A stretch of DNA of 64,000 bases from Mayamaea pseudoterrestris. Taxonomy: Eukaryota; Bacillariophyta; Bacillariophyceae; Sellaphorales; Sellaphoraceae. Below are positions 52,778 to 63,953 of this stretch, piece after piece; within the stretch, counting starts at the first letter, position 1; each line of letters starts with the position of its first letter. The stretch lies in contig BROI01000022.1 of assembly GCA_027923505.1 (NCBI GenBank), positions 124,001 to 188,000 on the forward strand, read 5' to 3'. Both the position numbers and the translations under genes were made by a program. The notes beneath the pieces are model-generated. The model was not told the origin of the DNA. It worked only from the letters and a program-made list of their open reading frames with translations, and did no database searches.

Positions 52778-54998
52778 TTATTTGTAATACTCATCGACGA
52801 CTCGTTCCGTGGTGACCTCCTCGTCGCATTCAGATCCCAAATTGGCGGCAGCTAGACGCTCAAGAATGTCAATCAGCTTGGCATCGTCATCAAGCCCCAT
52901 GCCGTGGAGCTCATTCAGTTGCAATGTCCAGCGATCCATCTGAGCGTGGTTGACCGATCCAGGATTTGTCGGGACCGATATGTTCGACGGAGTGAGGCTA
53001 GGACCATCACTTGAAGATGAGTTAGACTGCGACTGACTGTGAATCATGTCGCTCTGAAATAAGGCCGACCCAATCACATGCGCAGCGCGCGCCAAACCTT
53101 CGTCATTCGCAAACTGCTCCTCGTCAACAACCCAGCTTCCTTGGCTCAACTCTTCGTCATCGCTTGCATCCTCCGCCTCAACAATCTCGGCACCCTTGGC
53201 TGGTGCGATGACAATCTCTCCCTCCTCCGATGAAGCATCACTCACCAAGGCACGATCAAATTCATTGTTAAAGTCGTCGATAGCGGCAGCAAACTTGTCA
53301 AGCGTCGAGCCTACCAGCTTGGCGATATCGCCGTTTCCTTCCGCCTCGTCCTCAAAAGACGTGTCGCTCATCTTTGACGGAGACGCAGGCGGTGCCGACG
53401 GCGTCGCCTTGGGAGCAACTTCCTCCATCAAGACAGGCTTGTCGACAAGTTGCTTCGGCAGGGTAACATCAGTCTTAATGTCAATGACAGGCAACTCAAT
53501 CGTCGACTCGTTCTCAGTCGACTCGACCGGAGCCGATGGAACCACGACAGGAGCCGCAGCCTTCTCGTCACTCCCATCATTCTGCAACGTACTAGTGACA
53601 TTCTCCGTGTTGCCATCAACAACTCCGTCATCGGGCTTTTTGAGGTCGCTCAAGCTACGACGAATCGCTTCCTTGAGGGCCAAATCAACCTCCTCTCGAC
53701 TAGGTCCTTCCTGCATCGAGACGCACCCAAAGTCTGGACCGCGTCCCCAACGGCGATGCGGGCCGCACCGTCCGTGACGACCAGGGCGCTGGTGGTGATG
53801 AGGACCAACATGATGCGGTCCATGATGGGGAAAACCGTGACGGTTATGCGACGGACCGCATCGCGGAGGATTTTGGTGAGCCAATTGTCCCCAGCGTCCA
53901 TGGCGGCGATGCCAGCGTTCCTGAAAGGCGCGATCGCGATCTGTTTCAAACCATATTTATACAGCTAAGTTAAGTTCAAGTTGTTTCAAAGTAGACAATC
54001 CAAACAAAACTCGCAATAGAAACGTACCAAGCTCGACCGGTTCAAACTGCAAAACATCACCCTTGTAATTATTGCGGCAATTGGCGCAAAGGTCATAGTC
54101 CGGCATGTTGACCGCATGAAAGCGCTGTCCAATAATGGGTGTAGTCAAGCATCCATCGCATGTATGGCGGCCGTGAATAAAGGGACGATCCGGCTCAACA
54201 AGAGGCTGCGACTCGGCGGTTAACGAAGCATCAACGGTAGCAGCAGAAGCAGCAGCAGTTGCGTTCGAGGCCTCCGCAGCCCTCGACGGACCGGATCCTC
54301 GAACTTGAAGGTGCATGACGGCCGGAATGCTTGCAATCTGCGCAATGACACTCTCCAAAACGTGCTGAATGTGAGGAGGTGCATCCTGAATGAAGCTGCT
54401 GCCCGAAACATTGCATGGAGCAGGCGCTGCAGCAACTGTCGGTTCACTAGCCGGAACCTCCGAAACACGAACAGACGACGCAACGGAGCGTCCATCAGGA
54501 TCTTCAATTCCATCACGCTGCTCAACTCCAGCCATAATCTTGATGGATCCCTTGGGTTCGTGCATCTTGAGCGCATCCATTAGTTCCTCCGACGATCCAA
54601 TCATGACCTTGTCTCCATCAGTATCCAAGTAAATGAAATTAATGCGATATCCAGCAATGGACGTTGGCAAAACTTCCGCATTCGAATAAGTTTGAACCGC
54701 ATAAAGCTTCAATACGTGGAACAAATTTTCATTGTACTTGGCGTGATGCGACAAATTGACGCGACGATAAATCACATCGTCTCCTGTAGTCGCAAAGAGG
54801 AGAACAAATATTGCCAGCAAGCATACAAAGGATTAGATTTACATGCAAACCAGCCAAACGTGCGCGCTCGCTGCATCCTGGAACAGAATCTTGCGTCTTG
54901 CGTCGGTTCGCTCTCGCTCATATCCCTGATTTTCACTCACCGTCCTTCTTCTCCACACCCAGCTTGACGACAACCTTTTGCGCAAGGACGCTCATCAT
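52778..54998 (-). CDS. NBR1/p62-like selective autophagy receptor: PB1, ZZ zinc finger, UBA (3 exons, 658 aa)
   Basis: Exons 54998-54941, 54783-54028 and 53940-52778, both introns phase 1 (157 bp GTGAGT...TACAG; 87 bp GTACGT...AACAG); lengths sum to a whole number of codons. The PB1 domain is residues ~7-95: a basic strand QKVVVKLG from exon 1, and the acidic OPCA-type stretch YLDTDGDKVMIGSSEEL. ZZ finger at ~224-265: HTCDGCLTTPIIGQRF...YDLCANCRNN. A His/Gly/Arg-rich linker and a long acidic region follow, including SQGSWVVDEEQF, which resembles a LIR (Atg8-binding) site but lacks a standard WxxL. A C-terminal UBA is at ~615-650 (MDRWTLQLNELHGMGLDDDAKLIDILERL). This order defines NBR1/SQSTM1-type cargo receptors that link ubiquitinated cargo to autophagosomes; the FW domain of NBR1 is not seen, so it is closer to p62. 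Confidence 0.85.
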
Positions 54999-55360
54999 GT
55001 TGCAATACGAACAAGGAAAGGCACTCCAACTTGTGTGACTTGTTCCGTGTGATGAACGGCAACCAGATTTTGTGTGTGCTGTTGTGTCACGCTGGATGTC
55101 ACCAGTTCCGCGATGATCCGCGAGGATTCCAAGCGTCACCCCCGGCCCCCAAGCGAACCCCCCAGATGGATGCGATCTTTTCGAGTAGGCGTTTGTGCTT
55201 CGTTGACAGCGCAATTGAAAAGCACCTAAAGTATCGTAGCGGTTATGAGGAACAAGCCGCTCATTCTTTCATCCCTCGCTGGTGCAACACGATCACTTTT
55301 TCTCGCATACTCCCTACCGTAGCACTTTCCTTCAAACATTACACTACTGGAACCATTCCA
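54999..55360. promoter_or_regulatory. Divergent region shared by the autophagy receptor and EDEM genes
   Basis: 362 bp separates the two starts. The EDEM frame is open through most of it, but only with unconvincing low-similarity sequence. No ER-stress-type element was recognised by eye. Confidence 0.4.
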
Positions 55361-58300
55361 ATGACAATAAATGAGAGTAGGAGACGAATCAGGAGACGAA
55401 GACTACCGGTAGCGAGGATTGGTTTCCATCTACTTGTGACAGCAAGCTCCTTGCTGCTTTGCCTCACGTCATCGTCTCGACGATGCATGGTTCGAGGGAG
55501 TAGTAGCAGTGAAGAAGATGCGGTAGACAATGAGCCATCCGAAAGACTACAGCGGTTTGTCGACTTTGCTACCGCCGAAAATGCTCGTTCGAAACCAAAC
55601 CTCCGAAGACAGCTACTGCACTATAGCCTCTTTCATCATTTATACAATCGTTTATCCGAGGAACAAAGTGTAAACGAGTCAATTCATACAAATTCCACAT
55701 CAAGTATTGAAGGCCTCGCCGAGCAATACTTTCTCTCCTATGCTCAAGCTGCGCGTCATCGCTCGCACTCACCAGGCAAACCTGATCGGACGCACTCGCT
55801 GCACGCTTCATTACCTCCCTTTCCAAACTCGCTCCGACAAGATGCATTACATCGAATACGTTCCATGTTTACTCACGCCTACGACTCGTACATGTACAAT
55901 GCATATCCAGCGCCAGAACTAAAGCCACTATCATGCGCACCAGGACATTTCAAACTGGTGGAACTGCAAGGACTCACGCTCATTGACACACTCGATATGC
56001 TTGTCATTATGAACAACTTTACAGAGTTTGCACGAGCCACAGAGCGAATTAAGCAACTGCACGCAAACAAGAGCATTTTTCACGTTGACCAAAACGTTTC
56101 CGTCTTTGAAACAAACATTAGAGTGGTTGGCGGCTTGGTTTCAGCGCATCAACTTGCACAAGCATACTTGAATGATAAAGTCGCGTATGATACAGTGTTT
56201 GGCGTTGATGGCAATGTACTATGGGATTATCATGAGTCTAGTAACGAATTGGATACGCGAGACGTGGACGCCGCAGCTTCATCTTCATTCACTTGCTCCT
56301 CCAGTCACAACATTGTCGGAACTGCTTCTGCTACTTGCCAATCCACTCTGCGGAGCGAGTTAACGTATCTACACTCTACAACGAATGCAACACATGACAC
56401 ATGCTCGGCTCGCTATTGGAAATATGACGGCTTGTTTCTAGACATGGCCATTGACATTGGTGAACGACTGTTGCCTGCATTTGACACCAAGACTGGTATT
56501 CCATACGGAACAGTTAATCTCTTGTATGGCGTACCGCAAGGAGAAACAACCATAGCTTCCCTTGCGGGTGGTGGTACGCTGACTTTGGAAATGGAACTAT
56601 TGTCGCGATACTCCGGCAATGATCGGTTTGGCAAGGCGGCCAAGCGGGCGACGAGAGCACTATTTATGCGCAGGCATCCATCGACGCAACTCTATGGCAA
56701 GCACATTGACATTCAAAGCGGACATTGGACTGAAACTTTGTCAGGCATTGGAAGTAATAGTGACTCCTTTTACGAATACTTGGCCAAGCATTACATGCTG
56801 TTTCCCGAGGATGCAGACTTCTGGACCATGCTGCAGTCGGCATACACTGGCATTTATAATCATTCACGAACAGGCGAGTGGTATCCAGACGTTGACATGA
56901 CGACTGGAACTGGACACGGCGGTGGACATGCGCACGTGAGACAAGTACTTGAATCGCTCATGGCTTTTTATCCTGGCCTGCAAGTGCTGCTAGGTGAAGT
57001 AACTCCAGCGGCTCGCACGCTGAATAGCATGTTCATTGTGAGAGAAATGCTAGGCTTTTTACCTGAAAGGTTTCACTTTGGTTTGTGGAAACCTGACGTT
57101 GGGCGAGGGGCAGCCAAGCATCCACTCCGACCCGAGTTACTGGAGAGTTGCTACTTTATGCATCGAGCCACCAAGGATTTGACGCCGCCTTTACGACGGA
57201 GGACTGCCAGAGGCGATGCGCGACAATCAACATCATCTGATGGTCATTCGGGATGGCAGTGGGCGGCTGACTTTGCTTTGCGCAAATTGGATCGGATGAC
57301 GCGCGTTTATTGTGGTTTCGCCAGTGTGCATTCCATTTCACCCGAGACGACTGGTCAGATTGGAGCACCCTTGAACGAAGAGTATCTATACGACGAGATG
57401 CCAAGTTTTTTTCTAAGCGAAACCTTAAAGTACTTATACTTAACTTTTGATGATGGCAATCTACTGCACACTGACGACGACCGCGATTGGATATTTACGA
57501 CGGAAGCCCATCCAGTTCACAGTATGCCAAAGGTTGAGCTGTCCAAAGATGTTCCTAAATATATGGACCAGCAAGTTGAATCGCTCACAAGGCTACTCAA
57601 AGACCGCTTGCACAGGCGTCGTCAACAAAGAAAAGTTGGTAGCTATCAGGGCGATTTTTGGAGTGAACAAACGACATTGCAAGCCTACGCCAAGGACCTG
57701 TCGGTCGTTGAACGTAACGCTGCTATGCAACGAATCAACATTGCGAACGAATCAGACTTTTTCTTTGACAAGCGGCATCTCGTTTCTTCCTTCGTGCCAG
57801 TTGAATTGACTTTTGGTGAACACATTGACGCAGATTTTAAGCAGGAGCAAAATCTCGCACATCTAGCTTTGAAAAATTTGGGTGTAGGACCAGGAACGTT
57901 ATTGCGCAAGGCATGTCCGAATGTACACTCCTCTGAGCTATTGTGGATGCATGCCTTGAATGGAGGAGCCACCGACTATTCGGAAACGTACATGTCGGTC
58001 AACTCGGATGATATTCGCGATCACCCGAACAATTTTGTTAGTTTAAGCGCTATGGAAGCCCTTGGCGTCCTTGGAAGCGGTCAGATGTATGCTAATAAGA
58101 TGCATGGGTCGCTAGAGGCGTGTCCGATAAAGAGGAAACAGCAATCTGGAGAGGCCGATTCGTTTAGCAAAAATGAGACTGATGAAGCGGGGGCAAATAT
58201 TGCCGACCGAACTACACCAGCATCAACCTTACAACGCATTACAAGCTCTCTCGGGGAATTTGATGTCGAGGCATATCCTGGAGGCGAAGGATTTTCCATA

Positions 58301-59497
58301 CAACGAGTGGAAAGTGGCGAAACGATTGTCGCAACCTTCTTGCTTGACAAGTCGGGCTTCGGGAATGATTTGATTATGATCAACGCTGCTGTCGCAGAAA
58401 AGGACTTGCATTATCATGGAGAAGAGGACGACGAGGAATTAAAAGCATCAAAATGGCGTCACTTGAAGTCGCGATTAGAAATGATGCTGAACAAGGAGAG
58501 TAGTCAAGGCCAACAGCATCAAGTATCGTTCGCGAATATTATCCACGATATCAAGACGATGGGCGATCGTAAGGTCATTGTAGCCGACTTCAACGGTAAC
58601 ACTTTCTACTGCGAAGTAGTAGTCGTTGAGAAGATAGCTGTCATGAACGAGGATGATGATGGTGATGATGTCCAGCACTTTGTCGAAGAGGAAGAATTTC
58701 TCGCTCGATATCCATGCGCTCCAGCTTTATTCGGCCCGACAAGCTTTGCCGAGCTCATTCGGACGGATGGCATCTGTATCGAAAAAACTGCGATAGCGCC
58801 GGCGGAAAATGACGAGACAGGCTGTAAACGTGCCGATGATACAACCACGGATGGCCGCGTTGACTTTATTGAGTCTTCTGGGCAAGACGAATCGTGCGAA
58901 CACGATGCTCCGACACTGGCATGTGCGCAGGCAAATGCAATTCGAATCGTTCGTCGCGGTGACTGCAGCTTTTACTCTAAAGCTATCAACCAGCGACTGC
59001 GATGGGATGCGGATGGATTAATTGTCATTAACGACTATGACAGCGATTTGTTTGTCATGTCGCACTCTACGGAAGGTGAGATAGTCCTCTCTCCAGAAGA
59101 AATTCCCTGCTCAATCTTGCTGAGCGTCGATGATGGCGAGGACTTGTTGTCAAAGCTAATTGTGGACAGCAACGACGAGAATGTCCATATTGTTGTTCGT
59201 ATATCCGTCTCGCGTCAACCGGCTATTGTCAATACTGACGAAATTGCCGATGAACCGTACTGGCCTGTAGTCGAGGCACACGCTAACATGTTGCAGATTT
59301 ACGCCGAAGGTGGCTGGGGCATCCAGGCTCACCGAAACATGTTTGCTGGTGGCGCAGTCAACAAGGGTGAATGGAAGTTGCAACTCGTGCAACATGCTTT
59401 ATCTCATAGTCGTACGGAGAGTGACGAAGTTGCGCATGACGACGAGATGGTTGACATTGACAATGAGTCCGAAACGACGACGGATGGATTTGTGTAG
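55361..59497 (+). CDS. EDEM-type glycoside hydrolase family 47 protein with PA domain (1,378 aa)
   Basis: Start ATG 55361 gives a basic N-terminus (RRRIRRRRL) followed by a signal anchor (HLLVTASSLLLCLTSS); the frame extends upstream to 55031 without a better start. GH47 (alpha-mannosidase) domain at ~165-700: YPAPELKPLSC, LTLIDTLDMLVIM, VFETNIRVVGGLVSAH, PYGTVNLLYGVPQGET, GTLTLEMELLSRYSGN, HIDIQSGHWT, GIGSNSDSFYEYLAKHY, HPLRPELLESCYFMHRAT and MPSFFLSETLKYLYLTF. A PA domain is at ~1105-1265 (ANAIRIVRRGDCSFYSKAINQ). GH47 plus PA resembles EDEM3. The family trims mannose from misfolded ER glycoproteins to commit them to degradation. A Ser/Thr/Cys-rich insert of ~50 residues interrupts the GH47 domain near residues 295-350. 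No C-terminal KDEL-like signal; it ends TTDGFV. Confidence 0.93.
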   Translation: MTINESRRRIRRRRLPVARIGFHLLVTASSLLLCLTSSSRRCMVRGSSSSEEDAVDNEPSERLQRFVDFATAENARSKPNLRRQLLHYSLFHHLYNRLSEEQSVNESIHTNSTSSIEGLAEQYFLSYAQAARHRSHSPGKPDRTHSLHASLPPFPNSLRQDALHRIRSMFTHAYDSYMYNAYPAPELKPLSCAPGHFKLVELQGLTLIDTLDMLVIMNNFTEFARATERIKQLHANKSIFHVDQNVSVFETNIRVVGGLVSAHQLAQAYLNDKVAYDTVFGVDGNVLWDYHESSNELDTRDVDAAASSSFTCSSSHNIVGTASATCQSTLRSELTYLHSTTNATHDTCSARYWKYDGLFLDMAIDIGERLLPAFDTKTGIPYGTVNLLYGVPQGETTIASLAGGGTLTLEMELLSRYSGNDRFGKAAKRATRALFMRRHPSTQLYGKHIDIQSGHWTETLSGIGSNSDSFYEYLAKHYMLFPEDADFWTMLQSAYTGIYNHSRTGEWYPDVDMTTGTGHGGGHAHVRQVLESLMAFYPGLQVLLGEVTPAARTLNSMFIVREMLGFLPERFHFGLWKPDVGRGAAKHPLRPELLESCYFMHRATKDLTPPLRRRTARGDARQSTSSDGHSGWQWAADFALRKLDRMTRVYCGFASVHSISPETTGQIGAPLNEEYLYDEMPSFFLSETLKYLYLTFDDGNLLHTDDDRDWIFTTEAHPVHSMPKVELSKDVPKYMDQQVESLTRLLKDRLHRRRQQRKVGSYQGDFWSEQTTLQAYAKDLSVVERNAAMQRINIANESDFFFDKRHLVSSFVPVELTFGEHIDADFKQEQNLAHLALKNLGVGPGTLLRKACPNVHSSELLWMHALNGGATDYSETYMSVNSDDIRDHPNNFVSLSAMEALGVLGSGQMYANKMHGSLEACPIKRKQQSGEADSFSKNETDEAGANIADRTTPASTLQRITSSLGEFDVEAYPGGEGFSIQRVESGETIVATFLLDKSGFGNDLIMINAAVAEKDLHYHGEEDDEELKASKWRHLKSRLEMMLNKESSQGQQHQVSFANIIHDIKTMGDRKVIVADFNGNTFYCEVVVVEKIAVMNEDDDGDDVQHFVEEEEFLARYPCAPALFGPTSFAELIRTDGICIEKTAIAPAENDETGCKRADDTTTDGRVDFIESSGQDESCEHDAPTLACAQANAIRIVRRGDCSFYSKAINQRLRWDADGLIVINDYDSDLFVMSHSTEGEIVLSPEEIPCSILLSVDDGEDLLSKLIVDSNDENVHIVVRISVSRQPAIVNTDEIADEPYWPVVEAHANMLQIYAEGGWGIQAHRNMFAGGAVNKGEWKLQLVQHALSHSRTESDEVAHDDEMVDIDNESETTTDGFV

Positions 59498-60007
59498 TCG
59501 ACAGATAGCTTAAATAACTTGAGCTAAGGCGGTCTACGTGACCCAATGTATTTCTCTTGACTAGCACTCGCAATGTCTCAAACTGCATTGAACAAAGCCA
59601 ACAAATTCATGCTCCATTTGCCAGTATGATAGCAGGGGTATTTGGGCTCGAAATGGCAGCAGTGCCTTCCTCGTCGAGGAGCCAATAATCACATCGATGC
59701 GCCAGTTTCACTAAATCTCCATAGGACTAACGCTGATCCGCCAAGAAAGGAGGCTCGGGCATGAAAGTGACCGCCAGACCGTTTACTAACTGAACGAGAA
59801 AATTGCAAAGATCCAAGGCCGATAGTTATACTCCAGTACAGCGTTTTGCCATTATAGTGAAAAGTGTGTCGTAATTACTTATGCCTTTCGGCAAACGCCA
59901 ATGAAAACGAAGCCTTTTCCACCTCTCTTCGCCATGAACCATTTTTTTGTTTTGACAGAGTTCACAACTACTTTCAAGCTGCCGACGATACGCTCGCATA
60001 CTGCGCC
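59498..60007. other. Intergenic; possible upstream exon of next gene
   Basis: 510 bp. The next gene's frame is open back to 59864 on GTG, and a candidate splice acceptor (TTTGACAG at about 59,952-59,959) could join an upstream exon I cannot identify. No RNA gene or repeat is visible. Confidence 0.4.
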
Positions 60008-62047
60008 ATGATCATTGAAATATTGGAAAGTAGTGAGGAAGATACTTTGGACGTTGGAGCAGCCGTCGGAACGATTCTCGACCGCATCGTTGAGCACTAT
60101 CGGCAACCGATCCACCAGCAGCTGCAATCGCAGCAGCCGCAGCAAGAATTACGCGACAACGACAACGATGAGATACCTCCCATTCTGGCGTTCCATGCTA
60201 GTGAATTGCAGCGATTACAAGAAGACTTTGAAGTCGACAATATACTGATTCTACAATGTCTCCTGTGCAACTACAAGGAACGAATCCGATCCTTCTCGCT
60301 TGATGCAACTGCTTCAGCCGTTTTAATTCACTACGAATGGCTCGTTTCGTACATTTACCTTCAAGATGCTGATATGGAAATCAAAGCAGCTTCAAACAGT
60401 GATACTCGATTGGACGCTGAGGCGCTGGACGAAGCCTTGGTCGCGCTCGCTCAGGACATTACACTTGCGACTGCCAACGAAAAGCATCTGACATCACTCA
60501 TCTCACTACTGCGACTCTTGCAAATGACTTTGGATCTGGCGTCTCACGATACTCGAATCGTCTTGGAACAGTCAACGCTCTGCTTAGTGGCATCTACATG
60601 CTTGTCGTTTAACATGTTCGACGATGAAGAACTGTACGCTGCGGCCAATGAACGACTCTACAATCTGCATCCCTACACAAGCATCACCATGGCTCCCTTT
60701 GCATTCAATGACAAACACAATATAAGTTTGGAGCCGCTGCCGCCGTTACAACTTGGTCCGTTTGCTTGGAACACAATGGAGGCAAACGATATTGTCGACA
60801 AGATTTGGTGGTCAAAATACTGGGACAAGCATATCAGCCATCGACATGCCGCAACAGCCGATGAAAGTTTACGTCTTGTCGAGCGAAAGCATACCATTCT
60901 CCAGTACTTGACAGTTGACGCAATGTCCAAGGCGACGCGGTCGCACTTTTTTGGTCACGACATGCTGGCGCCGGTGGCGAATTCACAAACGCAACTCTTC
61001 CTTGGCAAGGTTGGTCTCATGCGTCCCAACGACGACTCGAATAATAAGCCATACCTAGTTGTTCCATCTCGTGTTCCATCGGCACTGCAATATCTTTCGC
61101 TGCTCCAGTTGGACGCGAAACTGACCGAGTCCATTTGGGACAATTTCGCGCCGATTCTCTACGAGTTACTGGCAGCGTTGGACGAAAAAGTCAATGGACT
61201 TGCCGCATTGGCAGTCTTTCGACTGCTGCAGCATGTCGACAAGCACTTGATTTTACAAACGTCTCCCATTTCCAACAATTTACTGCTGGCGCTTGATCGC
61301 GTCGTACAAACTTGTCGGAATGGGTCCGTCCTTGTGCTTGTCGGACTTGCGCAGACGGAACTGCTTCGACTGGAGCCTACAAATGTTGACGGACGGCAAC
61401 GAATGGAGCAACGACTACATTTTGCCAAGTCGTGGCTGTTGGTATTGGAGACTTATCGACATCGGAGCAACGAAAAGGATTTGATAGTGAGCATTTTGCT
61501 GACACTGATTCCGCTCCTGCACATGCTTGGCAATGGCAGTCACACCAGTCAGCGATTCGAAGAAGCCATTGACCTTGGTCGACCCTTGCTTCGTGCTTTG
61601 TTACCATTGCTGGAGTTGGACTTTGGCGACGCTTGGATGGTACAAGCCGATGATAATGTCGAGGCGAGTAGCAGGGATTATCGCATTCAAATGGCCGCGC
61701 TCGTGGCCTTGCTCAATAGCATGATCATTACCTATCCCATTGTATGTCGACACGCTGGCAAGGTCTTGAGCAGTTGCTTGGCACTAGCCTGCCGCGTCAA
61801 AGTGCTAGCGAGTAAGGCAAACGACTTGCACGATAAGCATTTTTCACTGCATTCGTTTTTGGAGCTGGCGGTTCACGTTGCGGCAGTGGCGCTAGTACTG
61901 ACGGCAGAAAAAGGACAGCAAATCTTTGCTGAGATTGAGAGTAGTAGTAGCAAGTACGACGCTGTTGTTTTGGAGATGGTCGGGTGCATTCAGCGTGAAG
62001 CCATTCGCCAAGCGAACTTCGGTGGTTCCGTCACCGACAGTGAGTGA
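60008..62047 (+). CDS. All-helical, HEAT-like protein of unknown function (679 aa)
   Basis: Not firmly recognised. Start ATG 60008 is the first in-frame methionine; earlier codons open to 59864 (RVHNYFQAADDTLAYC) look protein-like, so the true start may be upstream, possibly in a separate exon. Almost the whole chain is Leu/Ala-rich amphipathic helices, e.g. LTSLISLLRLLQMTLDLA, FAPILYELLAALDEKVNGLAALAVFRLLQHV, ILLTLIPLLHMLGNG, LGRPLLRALLPLLELDF. The segment LDEKVNGLAALAVFRLLQHV resembles HEAT-repeat pairs in scaffolds such as TTI2 (the Tel2-Tti1-Tti2 complex), but I cannot confirm this. No membrane segment or catalytic motif. Confidence 0.65.
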   Translation: MIIEILESSEEDTLDVGAAVGTILDRIVEHYRQPIHQQLQSQQPQQELRDNDNDEIPPILAFHASELQRLQEDFEVDNILILQCLLCNYKERIRSFSLDATASAVLIHYEWLVSYIYLQDADMEIKAASNSDTRLDAEALDEALVALAQDITLATANEKHLTSLISLLRLLQMTLDLASHDTRIVLEQSTLCLVASTCLSFNMFDDEELYAAANERLYNLHPYTSITMAPFAFNDKHNISLEPLPPLQLGPFAWNTMEANDIVDKIWWSKYWDKHISHRHAATADESLRLVERKHTILQYLTVDAMSKATRSHFFGHDMLAPVANSQTQLFLGKVGLMRPNDDSNNKPYLVVPSRVPSALQYLSLLQLDAKLTESIWDNFAPILYELLAALDEKVNGLAALAVFRLLQHVDKHLILQTSPISNNLLLALDRVVQTCRNGSVLVLVGLAQTELLRLEPTNVDGRQRMEQRLHFAKSWLLVLETYRHRSNEKDLIVSILLTLIPLLHMLGNGSHTSQRFEEAIDLGRPLLRALLPLLELDFGDAWMVQADDNVEASSRDYRIQMAALVALLNSMIITYPIVCRHAGKVLSSCLALACRVKVLASKANDLHDKHFSLHSFLELAVHVAAVALVLTAEKGQQIFAEIESSSSKYDAVVLEMVGCIQREAIRQANFGGSVTDSE

Positions 62048-62570
62048 GACAGAGCAGCGAGCCAATTGCAAGGACACGCCGAAACGTTACGTCGCAACAT
62101 TCGATGAACAACTGATGCGTCAGGAGGCCCACTTGACGATGTTTTGAACGGCTGCATGGTTGCCTTGCCAAGCTCAAATTGCTCGACACAACAATCCGTA
62201 CTACATGTTTGCAGATGCAGGCATTCTGAAATTTCGAACAATCTATTACATCACAAATTGATTAACAATCGGAATCTAATAATAAATTTTCGCGTATGGC
62301 CATGTTCAAGTAAAAAACGAGACGGCGACAAGTCGTAGAACAGGGGTTGTACGCAGGTCGTTGTCAATCGACTCGTGCTCATTATTCCAACCCACTTATA
62401 CGCAAAACTGCCTCATAAACCATCAAATTGATGTAAAATCAACATTGCACATGGTCGTCAAAGTCGGTAAGGCCGTCCAGGCATCGCCTCTGGCTCGCTA
62501 AACTGCCAGTGCTTTGGCACAATGCACTTTTATTGTAGCTAGCATGGTCGCCGGAATATTCTTTCGAGCA
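62048..62570. other. Convergent intergenic region
   Basis: 523 bp between two converging 3' ends. AT-rich with no recognisable gene, RNA or repeat. Confidence 0.5.
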
Positions 62571-63371
62571 TCAAACAGGTAATTCAGCGGAAGAATTGAC
62601 AGCTGCAACCGGTACTTCCTTTACGCCACCATTGCTGCTGTCGCTACCCTTCTCGACATCGCCTGCTGCAGCAGCTGTTGCATCCTCGTTACCATCGTCA
62701 TCGCCCTCATCATCGTCAGAGTCGTCCATTGCAAAACCTTCCTTGTCATCCACGTCACTCATGGCGACCGTGTCGTCGCAAGGGTTATTCGCAAAGGTTG
62801 CAGCATCAATGTTTGTTTGCTCGTCATCGTCGTCTTCACAGCGACTGCAATGGTTCCAGTAGCTAACATGTATCATGGCAACCAGCAAAAGCGCCAGGAC
62901 GACACCGACAAAATATAGAAACATGGTCCATACATCGAAATTCGGATACTCTAGCTCATAATCATCGTCATCGTGTAAGATACTCGAGCCCCAAACCCGT
63001 TGCTGAAGGATCAAAATGAGCCAAGCCATCAAGCCGGAAAAGAAGAGTCTCATCGTCAGCGTCTTTTGGTGCATGAAGCGCATGGTGAATCGTCTTCCGT
63101 CGTCATTACGTAATTGACGATTCCAATGAGTGGAGAGCATCAGAGTCATGCTTCCAAAGACTACCATTGTCACACCCATGGCAGCGAACAGATGCAAAAC
63201 ATGGTGGTGCTCGTGCGCGTCGGATGGAATAAAGTTGACGCTGCTATGGCTCCTCATTGTTGCGGGCGACGACATGTTTGATGGTATTATAGAGTGAGTA
63301 GGTAGCGACGTAATTCTGTTTCGAAAAGTAGCAAAATGCGGCCGTCGCGTGTATGCTTGATGGAAGGCCAT
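62571..63371 (-). CDS. Three-TM membrane protein with acidic tail (266 aa)
   Basis: Starts at ATG 63371; ATGs further in (for example 63257, MRSHSSVNF) are alternatives. Three hydrophobic helices: VLHLFAAMGVTMVVFGSMTLML (~58-80), TMRLFFSGLMAWLILILQ (~105-123) and VWTMFLYFVGVVLALLLVAMIHVSYW (~147-172). The His-rich DAHEHHHVLHLF precedes TM1 and CSRCEDDDDEQ follows TM3. The C-terminal 90 residues are strongly acidic (DDSDDDEGDDDGNED). No recognised family. It could be a small organellar or ER membrane protein. The Arg-rich first 30 residues without acids may be a targeting leader. Confidence 0.65.
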   Translation of the reverse strand: MAFHQAYTRRPHFATFRNRITSLPTHSIIPSNMSSPATMRSHSSVNFIPSDAHEHHHVLHLFAAMGVTMVVFGSMTLMLSTHWNRQLRNDDGRRFTMRFMHQKTLTMRLFFSGLMAWLILILQQRVWGSSILHDDDDYELEYPNFDVWTMFLYFVGVVLALLLVAMIHVSYWNHCSRCEDDDDEQTNIDAATFANNPCDDTVAMSDVDDKEGFAMDDSDDDEGDDDGNEDATAAAAGDVEKGSDSSNGGVKEVPVAAVNSSAELPV

Positions 63372-63953
63372 GGTTGGACGCGGCTCGAGGTATTTTGGGA
63401 ACTTGAAGGGTGACGGAGAGGGTCACAGCTTTTGCATCTTGAAAACCATGTCGTAGCAGTCGTGCCAATCCAGAACCACGTAAGTTATCCATTCAGCCAA
63501 TCAGAAGCTGTTGAAGCACTTTCGGAGTTTCATACTTAACGGACATGAGTATCCGCGCCTTTCAAGCCATCTGCCACTATTGCCCTGGGTGCCGGGATAC
63601 AAATTGGGCCAATCAAAACGATGCGCAGACATTTCGACAGGAGAGCTCGATCAAGAGGTCTCGACTCGTGTTTTGCGACTCCGCCATCCCAAGCAACCGT
63701 CACAATTCACGGCGACCTCTTCATTGATTGAGCAAACACAAAGTTTGAATCGTCTTTCGCTCCAAGTCAAAGTGTAAGTGTGGATCGTTTCTCGACTCTG
63801 GCTTGACAAGAGAGGATCAGTCTTTGTTTCAGGTTTTGTTGCATTGCTGGAGCTGCGCGGAATCGACGGATCGACTCGAAGATCCATCACAGTCAACCAT
63901 TGGTTCGCTCACCTTGTCTCCTCCAATCCATTGATTCTACAGCTAACTGCATC
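63372..63953. other. Intergenic, nothing recognised
   Basis: 582 bp. ORFs at 63511-63777 and nearby have no recognisable content. Upstream region of the membrane-protein gene and of the possible gene at 63954. Confidence 0.4.

Noticed and set aside
53941-54027. Two genes at 52778-53884 and 53957-54820
   Set aside because: A GT-AG intron of 87 bp and another of 157 bp join all three parts into one in-frame PB1-ZZ-UBA protein, the expected domain order.
63511-63777. Small + strand ORF in the right intergenic region
   Set aside because: Low-complexity start, no domain, and overlapping ORFs in other frames look equally likely.
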